Counted from the first letter of the stretch, positions 9,274 through 21,600 are shown. The stretch: 64,000 bases of DNA from Choanephora cucurbitarum (GCA_025331435.1 JAIWNI010000065.1:1-64000), one strand, 5' to 3'. Notes: a model not told the origin generated them from the sequence alone. Numbers and translations: made by a program.

Positions 9274-11970
9274 ATGAAGGATGGCTTTAAGTCTATTGAA
9301 ATAGAACCGGTGGAATGTTATCTCGACTTTGTTGGACCTGCGAAAATCAATGATACAAACTCACGTGTCCTTAAGGGACAAGTACGTATCTCTCTCACCA
9401 AACCCGTCAAAATCAGAAACATGTCCATCAAGTTCAAAGGACAAAGCTCGGTTAGCCTTCAATTACCTACTCCTGTCGAACTCACTGCACCTCTCTTGCC
9501 AAAACTGAAGCTTCCACTTTATGGAAGGGTAACGATACCTGTAGGTGACCACATCATTCCATGGGAAATGGATATTCCCAACATCTATCCTCGCAGTATC
9601 ATGATCAAACGTGCCACCATTACCTATAAAGTCATTTTGACCATTTCAATGGGTATCACACGAACCTTAACTGCGGAGTATCCTATTGTTATCAGACGAC
9701 ATTTGTTACCTTACAAAGAATTGGCTCCAATTATAGAAACAAGGTTGTTTCAACGTACAATACCTGGCAAATTTCATTATGAAATCGACACACCTCAGAT
9801 TGTTTGCATTGAACAAGAACATATTCCTTTAGCTATCAAATACATCAGTTTTGCCAACCAGAAAGAAGTCAAGACAATAAGGACGCGATTGATCCAAATT
9901 GAGCTGTATAGGTAATTGTTTGATTGAAACTCCCACTTTAAAATGAAAAGAAAAATATTAATTAACTTCAATAGGCGCCAAGCGCTGTCAAAAGCTGAAT
10001 CTGATTTATCCTGTAATAACAAAGATTCTCTAATACTCGATTTGGACAGGAAGTTATTAGACTCAGCTGATTACAAAGATACCCATATTAAATATATCAA
10101 AAGAACCGTACCTGCACTCATACACATACCTAACGAATCCGCTTCTGCCTGGAAGAGTCCTTGCCTCATTCGCCATCGCTTACACCCTTACATGTCCTTT
10201 TCGTTGGATTCACCTATGCTCTCTATCTATCATCAACTTGAAGTCACCTTTCAGTTTGGAATGAAACATGAAGAAGTCAAATCTCGTATTCCCATCATTA
10301 TTGCATCTATACCTAAGAGGGACTCTCTTCAGTTAGGCTGTAACGTCACAACTTCTGCTCAGTCTGAAAACATGATGCTCAAATACGCCTTTGAGGAAGC
10401 AACACACACGAACTTCTTGACCTATCGACTGGAATCTCACACTTCCACCTTATTGACGGAGGACGAGAATGAACAACTCTTGATTGATGGCAGTTACACC
10501 ACCCTTCGGAACGGTAGAACACTGCCTTTGATGAGCGTCGAAGATGATATCCATTCCACTAACAGATATGGCAGAGTATCCAATGCCCTGAACTCATCTT
10601 CCTCAGACATAAATGATCCAAGACCAGGCCTTGTTCCATACAACAGTTATGCAAGCGAGCAGCCTCCTATGAACGGCATTACTACATTGGAGCGCAATGC
10701 AATCATCAAACGATCCATGGCAAACACAACATCCATTACTGCCGCTGCTGCTGCTGTCAAAGCCGCACAAAATGCAGCTACACAGAACCAAATCGATCCT
10801 CAGCGGTTTGCTTCTGCTGTTGAACTCAGCTCAAGATCTAAAGATTCAAGCACGCCTATTGATTATTCAGATGGTAAGAGACCAAGAACAACTACACCTA
10901 CAGCAAGAAGACAGCCCATGTACAAGAAGCATGTACCACAACCTATTGACGTTGATCTGGCAAACGGAAAAGATACCCGAAATGTCTCACCATTCCCCCC
11001 ACCTAGAACTCAGCTTCCACCGCCACCTCCTCACAGAAGCACCTCATCTGGCTCTGATGTCTTGCCAGCTACAGATCGCGTACAGCAAATTCAAAGCTTA
11101 GTTCAGCCTAGTCGAAGAAACATCAGACAAGATAGTATGGATGACTTACAATCTGTCTATTCAGAGGCCTCCGCATCAAGCTCGAATAATGCACCCAGTC
11201 TCAGTTCTTCTGCTACCATGTCCACGAATCGTAGTCAACCTACACTTCATTCAAGGCCTGCATCTCCCGTCTTCAGTCCTGCACCTGGTTTACCTGCAAC
11301 CTTTGCCCTGCGACCACAGCAAGATAGCACGGCTCAAATTGAAGAGACCTTCTTGATTGACTCTGCTGGAGCCACCTCACCTGCCATGAACACAGTCGCT
11401 TCTTCTACTGTCTTCTCTCCTCATTCGGCTTCTGTTTTCGGTCGTCGAATTGCCCTTTCCACTATCTCGTCCCTTACAAACAACTCACTGTACATAGACC
11501 CCTCTGTTGTTTCTCGAGACAGACAATCTGCTACTTTGGAATCTGATATCCTTTCTGTGATCATGCGTAGCAGTGCTGAAAATAGCTGTGTGGGCCATGA
11601 ACCCTCTTCTTATCGACATGCATGCCATGCTCCTCCTTGTCCCTCTCCTAATCATTATATCAATGCCAAACTACCACCTATACCAACAACTACAAGTAAC
11701 CAAAGCTCTCAATCAAAACGAAGCAATCGATTTACTATGATCTATCGTGGAGAAAGTGAAGATGAAGATGATGATTGTCCAACTGTGGATCCTGTTATGG
11801 GTCAATTTGGTGAAAGAACCACTTCATTGCCTGTTGATCAATTGGTGCCCTCATCACAATCTCCTTCTATCACTTCTAGCTCAGGTACTTGTCCAAGAGC
11901 TGAAGGTGCGCCACCAAGATTGCCAAGATTGTCATTTGGCAACGATTTCGATTTCTCAATCAATATTTAA
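9274..11970 (+). CDS. Alpha-arrestin-like protein (possible ubiquitin-ligase adaptor)
   Basis: Exons 9274-9911 and 9975-11970 give 877 aa. The first third has the beta-sandwich pattern of arrestin N and C domains: IEIEPVECYLDFVGP, LKGQVRISLTKPVKIRNMSIKFKG, GDHIIPWEMDIPN and, after the intron, an Ig-like second lobe (HPYMSFSLDSPMLSIYHQLE). The remaining 500 residues are low-complexity and rich in Ser, Pro and Thr, with a proline run (PPPRTQLPPPPPH). Fungal alpha-arrestins link the Rsp5/Nedd4 ligase to plasma-membrane transporters through PPxY motifs. I do not see a clear PPxY here, so the ligase link is inference from the fold only. It is convergent with SEY1, the stops lying about 100 bases apart. 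Confidence 0.75.
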
Positions 11971-12071
11971 GTATACATACATATTATACATATTATACCA
12001 TCTTTGCTGTTGTTGTTGTTTTTTTGTAATAAAGTATCCCCCTTTGTTTTTCATTTGAATGAATAAACCGT

Positions 12072-15000
12072 TTATTGATCTTTTTTCTCTTTGCTTTGAT
12101 GTCTTTTATCTGTTTGTTCTTTAGCTAATTCAATACCGTCTGCAATGCGTTCTTTAGCCATTCTTGTTGCTTCACCCACAACTGCATTGACAATGCGTTC
12201 GAGAGGACCCCAGAGGTTCAAAGCAAAGATGACATAACCAAAGGTGATCATGATAACAAAGAAGACCATGTAGAGAGGGTTGCGAATGATAGTCATAAAT
12301 TCATTCCAACCAAGGAAGACCATGGCAGCGATGGCCCATGTGGGTATTTTAGCAGTTGTTGAGACAACAGAACGTTTGGCTTCCAGATAGAAAGCGTCCG
12401 ATTCACGCTTGAAACGGTTAGAGATATCGATTTGTTTAGCTTCACTAAGTACAACAAGTGATTGTTCAAAATCAAAATCATCTGTAGATTCAATCTTAAA
12501 ATCAGGGTCATCTTTCAAGTTGATTTTAGCGAACAATGGAACAAGTGTTAAAGTCTAGAGAAAATCGATTGATTAGTGATGTTAGTTAATCAATTTCTTT
12601 CAAATTCAATTTAAATATATGAATTTACATCTTCTTTGGCACGCTTGAAGTATAAATCGATATCATCTTCAGGCTTCCAAACACGAGGAAGACCTTGATC
12701 ATCATATCTAAACTTTTCTTCAAATCTAAATAAAGAACAATAAGGCTCAACTTATGCTTAACTCGTTTTCTCTCTTTTCTTTTTCAGTACCTTGAACGTA
12801 ATTTAAGCAAAAGCATAGTATCGGCTAATTCTTCATCTACCTTTCTACGAAGAACAGTCCATGCTTGTCTCTTGAGGTTCAAGATCGATTCTTCTAATTC
12901 CTTGTCTGAAGAATTGAAGCTCTTAGCATTCTTGTCCAATGTGGCTTGTCCATGTTCAACTGTCTTTAAATAAGCTTGAACAATCTTATGCCATGTATCA
13001 GGTTTAGGGTCGTTCAACGCTAAAGTGACGGGTTCAGATAATTCACTTTCAACTTGTTTCTAATTTGCATCTCTCTGTTAGTTTCTTTAGAAAAAACGCT
13101 AACACATAGTCTTTCTTACAGTCAATGATTTAGTCATCTTCTTAAATTCGTCAGAACGAGCATTTGATGAAACCTTGGCAAATTCCTCTTCAAGAGAGTT
13201 GTGCTCACTGGCATAGCTCCAATCAGTTTCAGGCAAGATAATGTCTAACATGGGTTTGGATGAGGTGATTGAAAAATTAGGTTTGTTTTGTGAATTTACC
13301 TTTAGCTCCTTCCAAGAAATAATCATTGGCTTCCTTCAAACAACTTTCAACAGCGGTAGCAAAATTGTAGTTTGGCTTCTTCAATTCAGCCTTCAAGTTT
13401 TCATCGAACATGACAATGGCCTTCTTATGAATATTCTTGAGTTGGCCAACAAACAATACATGAAGCTGAGTATTTAACTTGGCAAGCATCTCTTGTCTCT
13501 TCTTTTCATAGACACCCTGGTGATAACGGGATGCATTCTTATCAAATGAGCCAAGTGCTTCTTGACGGATGTCTAGCATTTGTTTGCCAAGATTGTCGAC
13601 TGTCTGTGCTTTCTCAAGAATAGCCTCTCTTAAGGGAACCAAATGCTTAGAGAAAATCTCAAAAGCAGCCTTTCATATGAAAGAAAAGAGAATCAGATTG
13701 TGTCAAGCACACACTAGCTCTATAACTTACATTGGAAATTTCGTCACATCTGTATTGAGCCAATAATTCTTGTTGCGTAGGTAAATCCAAATCCTTGTTA
13801 GTAAGAACCTTATCCCAAATACCGGATGCATAGATATGATAACCATCAGCAGGAATACGCTTGTGATATTCGGGTTTGAAAACAAAGTTAGGGTTTTCAG
13901 GATCATTGAATCTAATGAACATCCGAGTTTTTAAGTTGATAAGTGATTTCAAGCTACCTATCTCTTTTCTTCTTTTTACCTCTTGCGAAGCTTGGCAACT
14001 TCTTCATTAAACTTTTCAGGTAAGAGTACTTTGTGAGGCAATCCAGTATACATGAAATCAAAATAATCATGAATTTTACAATCCTCAAGTCCTTCAGGCT
14101 ACATAAAGAAAAGTAAATTCCATGATTCCCTTTTCTTTCTCTCTGCCTATGTGCTTACCTTAGATAAACCAGACCAAATCTTTTCTAAATCGGCTTGCAA
14201 TGTTCTAGCCAAATTTTCTAATGGAGTAGAACCAACATGATCTCTGATAACGATCAACAAGAGAGTCTTTTCTTTGCTGTTCAATAAGGAAAAAAAGGTT
14301 AAGAAAGATTGTATTTAAGAAAAGTCCAGATATTACCTCTTTTGGGTCTGGAATAACTGAAGATTGACTTCAAAGACAGTTTTGAGCAAACCCATATTAG
14401 CACCCTGATAGAGACCAACTTGGTGTTCCCACAAGTTAAGAATGATCACTTCACTGGTTGCCATAGAGAACAAAGCAGATTTTCTCTCAAAGTCTTGGTC
14501 TTCTCCACGCTCACGACCATCTGTACCCTCAACATCCATGACAAGCACATGCATTCCTCTACCACGAGACATCCAAATACCCTTTGTTGTTTGGCTTCTT
14601 TGATTTTCGTTCATCACATCAAATGATGTACCAAACAAGCCGTTTAATAAGGTACCTTATGAAACGCGTTTTTTTTTAGTTGATCCAAAGATCGGTTTTG
14701 TTTTATGTGTCTGCCTACTTACTTTTACCGGTACTTTGAGAACCAAAGACGGCAACAACATTGTATTTGAAGCCAGCTTCTCCCAAGTGCCATTTTTCAA
14801 GGTAATTAGGCAAGTCCTCACTATATCAGATTTTCCTTTAGGTCCAACTCTTCTTTTAACCTAAACCTTATCCACAGTACTCACGTAAACTTTTGATTTT
14901 CATCGATAATTTGCAAACGTGGAATAGGCTCAGTGTCTTGGTCCCAATCTGTGGTTGAGATGGAGCCTTTGGTGAGATCAGTTGGGATGGTTTCTTCGGC

Positions 15001-15072
15001 AACAGTCCTATAACATCAATAATAGTACAAGTCACTCTAACTGAGCAAATAAATGGTATTCTGAACTCACAT
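12072..15072 (-). CDS. SEY1: Sey1/RHD3-type ER-fusion dynamin-like GTPase
   Basis: Integral ER GTPase that fuses ER tubules (atlastin-like role). In order from the minus-strand start: a short acidic N terminus; the P-loop GSQSTGKS, rebuilt across an intron; switch region [20 protein letters not shown]; the [19 protein letters not shown] motif; a G4-type region (LLIVIRDH); a long helical bundle; and two closely spaced membrane segments near the C terminus (12190-12340, with [21 protein letters not shown]) before a cytosolic tail rich in Lys and Glu. About ten small exons with 50-65 base introns are visible, so the exact middle borders are approximate. The start codon appears to be split: AT at 15071-15072 and G at 15007, joined over a 63-base GT-AG intron. 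No other in-frame ATG exists upstream of the conserved region. Confidence 0.92.
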
Positions 15073-15093
15073 GATAGAATACAACTATCAAAA

Positions 15094-15100
<7 letters not shown>

Positions 15101-15144
<44 letters not shown>
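15101..15144. repeat. (GA)22 microsatellite
   Basis: Twenty-two uninterrupted GA units, only 28 bases upstream of the split start codon of SEY1, so on the minus strand it is a CT run in the leader or core promoter. Such tracts are hypermutable and may be polymorphic between strains. Confidence 0.9.
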
Positions 15145-15146
<2 letters not shown>

Positions 15147-15305
15147 CGCCAAAAAGGGGTAATTTATTGGCAATCCACCGTTTGTTGTGACGACACTTTG
15201 AGCCATGTGAAGAAGTTCTTGTATTACAAACTCGGAATCGGATACATGCAATTTTGGCAGAAGCAGAAAGCCGGGTTTATAAAAAAGTAACAACTATTGG
15301 TTTTT

Positions 15306-15328
15306 CGAACTGAATTTACACATCCGAT
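15306..15328 (+). repeat. Left terminal inverted repeat of the island
   Basis: Matches the inverted sequence at 18550-18572 over 23 positions with three transitions. Here the variant bases are A, A and T where the right copy has G, G and C. Confidence 0.7.
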
Positions 15329-15556
15329 CTCCTTTTTTCGCTTCTGGTCTTTAATTCGCTTCCTGTATTTTAATTTTTGCACATCGGTATTTTAATGTTT
15401 GCGCATCAGAGTATTTATTATGCGTATGATGAAAAAAATAGTTTGCGCACAAAGAATAGAGAGTGTTGTTTACATCATAGGCTTACAGGCGATACTGTCA
15501 TCAAAAAATAAGGTAGAGTGCTTTGTCCAATTGAAGCAGTCCGAGATAGTAATTTT

Positions 15557-16817
15557 TTAGGCGGATTCAATTATTCTTTGGCTCAGATTATCGTCTACAG
15601 TCAAGCAATCTCTTTTTACACCTGCCTTTAATTTTGACCAAAACAGCTCAATTGGATTCAAAATAAGAGAGTAAGGAGGGAGAAAGGCGAGCTTGTAGCC
15701 ACGCTTCGCTATTGGTTCTTAAGCTTTTGATACTTTATGTATGGCAGCATTGTCCACGACAATGTATCTACCTGTCATGTTGTGCTTATCCAAAGTATCC
15801 ATTACACCTGCAATGAACTCTAAAAAATGCTCACTACGAGTTCCAACTTTGCCAGTGGTAACGATTTCATTAGAAAGTCCATCTTTTCTTTTTCTCTTCT
15901 TGTTGGAGACAGCCCTTCTTTGCACAGCTTTAGACTTTCGCAAAGTCAAATCAATGATCCCCTTCTCACAAATTGGTCTGACAATTGTTACACTTACTCC
16001 TCGATTGTTTGGAAGCTCAACTTTAGCAGGCTGACCTATCTTACATCTTCCAAAATTGCGTCTTATGTTCATGTTGAAACCTGCTTCATCGATGAAGACG
16101 CAGTTCTTCTCCCAGATCATCTCCTTATCTCCCTTCCATTGCAGCACTTTCTCTTTTCTTTGCTCCAAAGTTGTGTCGGCATTTCTGGCTTTGAGTTTCT
16201 TCAAGATTAAACTGGCATGTCTTGTCAAGTGATAGTGCAATGATAAAAAGAATACACTTCCTATGTACGGGAAAGCAAACAGCAAAGCATCTTTTGCTTC
16301 TCACAAAATTGCAGTAGCGTTTATTTTTTCATACAATCCAATCATTAAAGCTGTGTGCTGAGAGGTTAGCTTCTTCCTCGCATCACCTTTTTTTTTCTCT
16401 CAAAGCACCAGGCAAACGCTTCTTTTCATCGTCCTTATACAGCATAACGTAGTGCTGTGCAGTTCTTACAGCAATGCCAACATATAAGCCTGCTTGTCTT
16501 GCTGACATACCTTGCTCAATAACAAGATCTAGAAGCTCTTGGATTTGGTGAGGGGTATAGGAACGGTAGTTGCCTCTAACTTTATTAGTTCGTACACCCT
16601 TCCCTTTACTGACAGATTCAACAACCTTCTCGTGTTTGACTGACTCATCGATTTCGTGTCGAGTTTGGAAAAAGCCGTCTAAATCCATCAAACGCTTCAA
16701 GTTGGGCTCTGCTTCAGATTTCTTCAATTTTGGTTCGAGATCGTGCTCAGGTTGCCAGTGATGCCATTCCATAGCAACAGTACTACAAAGATACTGTTCC
16801 TTACGATTCAAACACAT
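15557..16817 (-). pseudogene. IS630/Tc1-type DDE transposase, broken
   Basis: Reading on the minus strand from 16817: an N-terminal helix-turn-helix part (YTPHQIQELLDLVIEQGMSA, RQAGLYVGIAVRTAQ), then a DDE domain with FIDEAGFNMNIRR (first Asp), RYIVVDNAAIHK (second Asp) and LPPYSLILNPIELFWS (third acidic residue), ending at TAA 15557-15559. The frame is broken at least three times: a shift in the A run near 16390 (after LREKK), a TGA near 16300 and an in-frame TAA at 15719-15721, between HKVSKA and the last catalytic block. All catalytic residues are still recognisable, so decay looks moderate. It cannot make a full transposase as it stands. Confidence 0.85.
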
Positions 16818-16861
16818 ACAGCTGACGACTATTTTTTAGCTGCAGACAATGTCTATTTTTC

Positions 16862-17586
16862 TACCCTAAGCTTGCAAGATGTGAAAGATACAGTATTGAA
16901 TGCTGGTTTGAGGGAAGACTGTGCTGATAGCTCTAACTTTCGCCTTGCAAAAATCAATGTTAAATTGCTTGGGATCAACCAACACTTTGTTACAAATTAA
17001 GAATTGAAGCCATTGAACAATTAGGGCTACTGATTGGTCGTTAGTCATCATGTATGTAACAGGTCAACCACGACAAATCTCTTCCTCATGAATCAGCAAG
17101 GTGTACATGACAACATCAACACCTTGGGATACATTATGGGCTGCATCTATAGAAAAAAGAGATGTCGTTTCTCATTTTTGCCTGCTGCAAAGGCGAAGAA
17201 AAACTGAGACCAAAAAGATCTGGGCTGCCACTGTAAGTAAAAAGATCAGTAGTAAAAGCCAAGAAGTTTCTTTCAAGGAGTTTGGTTTCCAACTACATCT
17301 TGAATGAAACAAAGTGATCGCTATCCAATTGGTAGAAGCGCCTATTGACCTATCAAGTAAAAAACTAAATTAGACAACCTCGTAAAATAAAATTTGAAGG
17401 TAGTACCTTGTTCATCAAGTTCCAAACGTCGTAATAATTCATTTTTGTTGCCTTAGTTATCCATTTCGCAAAGAAGATCAATTCTGATCTGACGAGCAGA
17501 TTTGGAGCTGTGATCCCATTCATTCTAAATCTTCCAGAGGTATCTTCTTGAGAGGGGAAGACAACGAGTATCATTGACTTGATCAC
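16862..17586 (-). pseudogene. Mutator-like (MULE) transposase fragment
   Basis: Minus-strand pieces in one order resemble the MULE transposase core: FAKWITKATKMNYYDVWNL (about 17400-17460), SIDAAHNVSQGVDVVMYTLL near 17110-17150, then a TGA, PVTYMMTNDQSVALIVQWLQF and finally VFPQTSIQYCIFHILQA at 16866-16920. The last resembles the conserved Cys-x-His part before the helical region. Frames change between blocks and stops interrupt them. The 3' part, with any SWIM zinc finger, is missing because the piece abuts the IS630 transposase. Assignment rests on remembered family patterns. Confidence 0.6.
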
Positions 17587-18025
17587 CAGGAATGCAGAAT
17601 GCGTCTTCCTGAACAGATGGAATGAAGTGATACACCAGGGTTCCTTAAAGTAAAATTTAATGTTAAGGGAAGCTGTGTATCCAGCCTTCTTCGATTTCTT
17701 TTATGTAGGCTTGCCTTCGTTACGGATAACAAAAGCATAAATACCACTAGAATTATAAATAAGCTTGGCAGAATATCTCATTCTAATCTTCTCTTGAAGA
17801 GCTTCTTTAACATCCTAGTGGTGGGCTGCTTATTCGAGCTAAAAACGATCCGCTTTATAGCGCACAATTCGCTGACTTCAAGACACTCTTCCAAGTTTAG
17901 CGCTTTTATTTTTATGGAGCGGTTCAACGCATAACCACCAGAAATAGTGCGGGGAGAGAGGGCTTCGTGAATGTTCTCTAAAGATTACATGATTTCGTTG
18001 TTGGTTTTTATTATCATGGCTAATA

Positions 18026-18479
18026 AAGTTTTTGAAATCCAAATGTGTAACGTCGGGAGCTCGTAAGATTCCTTTTTTGGTACAAGCCAAATATGGGCTA
18101 CATTTACTGGGCTAATGGGGGGATCAGGTACCTCATTTAGAGTCGAATGGTTACATAAAAAATATCGAGTAAAATTCAGCTGCTACAATGTATCGATTGT
18201 CTTAAGATACGAATTAGACGATTGCGGCTACAGAAGCCTGTAGTCTGCCTTCGTAGTATCTAAGATCAATCCATCCTACAGTTAGTATCTATTTCCAATG
18301 ATAGCCATCCGATACCTAGTGGCAGCTGAATTTTACTCGATATTTTTTATGTAACCATTCGACTCTAAATGAGGTACCTGATCCCCCCATTAGCCCAGTA
18401 AATGTAGCCCATATTTGGCTTGTACCAAAAAAGGAATCTTACGAGCTCCCGACGTTACACATTTGGATTTCAAAAACTT
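18026..18479. repeat. Foldback with 161-base, almost perfect inverted arms
   Basis: The left arm 18026-18186 and right arm 18319-18479 are reverse complements. By eye I find one mismatch near the inner end and otherwise continuous pairing. The loop is 132 bases. Both arms include AAGTTTTTGAAATCC at the outer end and CAGCTG near the inner end. It sits inside the mobile-element island, 70 bases from the right terminal repeat. No open frame spans it. It could be a MITE-like foldback element or a duplicated end of an inserted transposon. Confidence 0.85.
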
Positions 18480-18549
18480 CGCTAGCAGTGAACCTCGCTG
18501 TCAGTGCAAAGTACAGTCCACCAATTAAGAACCAAAAGCTCAAAAAAAA

Positions 18550-18572
18550 ATCGGGTGCGCAAATTCAGTTCG
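18550..18572 (-). repeat. Right terminal inverted repeat of the island
   Basis: Inverted counterpart of 15306-15328 (20 of 23 positions identical). Confidence 0.7.
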
Positions 18573-18965
18573 AGAGTCTATATATGCGGAATGCTTGATC
18601 AATGAGCCCTATATCCTTTGTTTATTTATTCAGTTGTTTCATTCAGAAATAAAGTATCCATGTACTATAAGCGGTATTAAAATAAAAGGGAGAAAACAAA
18701 GGACAACACTCAGCCTCAAAAATAAAAGAAAGAGTACAAACAAACCAGGAAGACAATCTTCTTTGAATTGTTGTCGAACTGTTTCGCTGAGACAATCAGG
18801 CTTTAACATAAATCATCAGTGTAGATTAGTTTCAGATTGATTGTCCGCTTTACCTAGCTATGCCAAGAGAGAGAAAAAAAATGCTTGTTCTGTACCTATA
18901 TTTTCCTTTCTTTCTCTTCTATTTTTTTTTCTGTTATTTTAAACTCTATTTCTTCATGCGCTAAC
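18573..18965. other. Spacer upstream of the AKR1-type gene
   Basis: 393 bases between the island and the start at 18966. It is AT-rich with a pyrimidine-rich stretch just before the start (18896-18955). It should hold the promoter of the AKR1-type gene. No gene is seen in it. Confidence 0.45.
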
Positions 18966-21468
18966 ATGACTGTCGAGGATCATTCTGAAGATAAAATACC
19001 TTTGCTCGAAGAAAGCGTAGCCTCTGAGCCTACAACGCCATTCTCTGTTTTACCAAAGCAACCAACGACAACTGTTTCAACTGAACAGGCAACAGCAGAA
19101 ATTAGAAACGAAGCCACAGAGAGTAAAGTAGAAAAAAACCAGACATATCATGATATGCCTTTCTAAATTATTTTGTTTTAGATACAACTACTATTTTTGA
19201 AGCTGCACAAAAAGGCTCTTTTCAGACAATAAGATACTTGTTGGACAACAAACTAGCTACTGTGTATGATGTTGACGCTCAAGGTGCCACAGCACTACAC
19301 TATGCAATTCTAGCTAACAACGATGTTTGTCTCAAATACCTGATTGACAAAGGTGCAGTAGTAGACGCACCCGCAGGCGACCTTCAAGCAACACCTTTAC
19401 ATTGGGCTAGTAGGTAAAGAATTTGAGAAAAAGGAAACAGGGGGAGAGCAAACGCGGAAAAGAAAGAGATTGGATTGACCTTGTTAGCATAGACAAGGCC
19501 GTTTAGGCGCTGTCCATAGATTGATCAAAGAAGGTGCCAATCCTTCTCTCAAAGACGGCCAAGGTTTCAACGCACTTCATTTGGCCGTTCATTCTTCGCA
19601 TGCGATGCTTGTGTTGTATCTGCTATATTTAGATATTGAGATTGATACATCAGATAATGTAGGTGGTCATACACCTCTTATGTGGGCAGCCTATCAAGGA
19701 CACCCTCAATCGGTAGATCTGTTACTCAAATTCGGAGCCAGTGTGACAGCCACAGACCACTCACAGCTTACGCCACTCCATTGGGCGGCTGTAAGAGGCA
19801 ACAAAATGTGTATTCGTAAGATGCTTGAGTATGGTGCTGATGTCAATGCACGTGACCAGAATGGCAAGTCTGTTATGGATTTCATCAAGGAAAAGAAATT
19901 TGAAAGAGTGTGGGATAGAGCTGTCCTGGAATTCGACGTGTTGGCTGAGGGTAATCCAGCTCAACAGGATCGTATTGGCAAATACCCAGGTTCTTTAGGA
20001 AAACCATTGCCCAAGGTACGCGTAATTTGTGTGTATAAATGCTTGGTGCTTAACGTGTTATTTTAGCGTACTGTGAACACCATAGCCTATATTGTACCTT
20101 TCATCACACTAGGCTTTGCATTGAAATGTCTAGCTATGTTTTCATGGTATGCTGGACTACCATTAGCCACAATGTGCTTTGCTATTACCCATATTAGTAT
20201 TGTCAAGTATCTTGTGCAAGTGCCTAGTAATGATGCTGTTTGGAAACTACCTTACTTCTCAAGTGTCTTTCAGTCATCCGCCTTCTGGGTAGTTGTAACA
20301 TGGCTTTGGGTGCTTGTACCTTCCACTTCTCATTTATTGTTTACCCATCTGATCTTCTTGGTTACTTTCTTTACTGCCATGTTTTCATTCTTCAAAGCAA
20401 TGTCATCAGATCCTGGATTCATTAGAAAAGATCTTTCAAGAGAAAAACAACGAATGGCTGTAGAAGAGTTGGCCGATGAAAACATGTTGGATATTCGTCA
20501 TTTCTGTTTGACTTGCTTGGTAAGTCGAACAAAGAGCAATCAAAAAAATGGAGTTTCTTATGATTTGTTTTAGATCAAGAAGCCATTGCGATCAAAGCAC
20601 TGTAAGATATGTAATCGTTGTATAGCTAAATTTGACCAGTAAGTTATTATTTTTCTTTTGTTGTCATGTAAATTAATTCTTTTGTATATCAGTCATTGTC
20701 CTTGGATATTCAACTGTATTGGTGTTCGTAACCACAGACCATTTATCCTTTTCTTGATTAATATGGCGATTGCTATTGTAACCTTTGTCTTATTATCTGT
20801 CAACTGTAAGTGCTTATCTTTAGAAAAAAAATTGCTCTCACCAAAGTAGTACCCTAACTAATGTCTTATGATTAGATTTGTCTATTACAGCCCCTATCTA
20901 TGATCGTGGACCAGACAGTACATGCCTTTTGGGTTCTACAGTGTGTGGATATTTCGATTATGACACTTGGACATTATCATTGACCATCTGGGTTTTGATT
21001 CAACTTACCTGGTCCGTGTTCTTATTAGGTGTTCAGCTTTATCAGATTGCAGTAGCCATGACAACAAACGAAAGTGCCAATGTCAACCGTTACTCATACA
21101 TGAAGGCTCCAGCTAACGGCATTACATCTAGTTTGCCTGTAGGTGCCGTCAATGGTGTGGAGGGTAGTGACGGACCTTCTGCTCTACCTCTTAATGGGGA
21201 ACCACAAAACCATCATCATCACCATCATCATCATGGCGGATTCTGTCCTTGTCTTCAGTTGGTTGCTGGAGCGCGTGCTTTACATAAGGCTCGTAACCAA
21301 CCAGGCAGTGGAGTCAAGAGAAATGTGTTTGATCATGGATGTTGGGCTAATTGTTTGGATTTCTGGTCTGATTCTACCGAAGGGAAGAGTCATGGTGTCA
21401 ATTACTATGAGCTTTATGATATTCACCAAATCAACTATCACAACAAGTCATTGACTATGGAAGTTTGA
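18966..21468 (+). CDS. Akr1-type ankyrin-repeat DHHC palmitoyltransferase
   Basis: Seven exons (18966-19122, 19182-19413, 19493-20015, 20067-20519, 20574-20638, 20693-20805, 20876-21468) give 711 aa. The enzyme transfers palmitate from acyl-CoA to cysteines of membrane-associated proteins at the Golgi or endosome. After a disordered N terminus come about five ankyrin repeats (GATALHYAILANN, GHTPLMWAAYQGH, LTPLHWAAVRGN), then membrane segments, the Cys-rich domain (CKICNRCIAKFD) and the catalytic DHHC, whose second His codon is rebuilt across the 20639-20692 intron (FDHHCPWIFNCIG). Further membrane segments follow, then a C-terminal tail with eight consecutive His residues and a Cys-rich FCPCLQLV. 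Yeast Akr1 uses DHYC; here the motif is DHHC. Akr1 and mammalian ZDHHC17 share this layout, so I leave the symbol open. It converges with the SWT1-type gene. Confidence 0.92.
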
Positions 21469-21600
21469 TCTTCTTACTAAATATTATAATCATTATTGCT
21501 AGATGTACATTTACAAAGCGAGAAAGCAATCATACCCATATCTCTCTCCCTTTCTCTTTATTGTTACATGAAATAAATAGAAAAAAAAAAGAAACAACTT

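Larger units (their letters stand above)
15306..18572. mobile_element. Decayed composite DNA transposon island
   Basis: Bounded by matching 23-base terminal repeats: CGAACTGAATTT-ACACATC-CGAT at 15306-15328 and its inverted counterpart at 18550-18572. They are identical at 20 of 23 positions, and the three differences are all transitions. Just inside the left end are repeated TTTGCGCA-type words (around 15377-15460) that echo the terminal repeat. The island holds an IS630/Tc1-type transposase relic (15557-16817), a Mutator-like transposase relic (about 16862-17586) and a foldback (18026-18479). The order suggests that other elements inserted into the IS630 element between its transposase and right end. 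No clear target duplication is visible. It separates the 5' end of SEY1 from the AKR1-type gene. Confidence 0.7.

Noticed and set aside
9274..11970. PPxY ubiquitin-ligase binding motif in the arrestin-like protein
   Set aside because: Proline runs are present, but I found no clear PPxY in the translation.
15290..18590. TA target duplication flanking the mobile-element island
   Set aside because: TA occurs on both sides but at different distances from the terminal repeats, so it is not informative.
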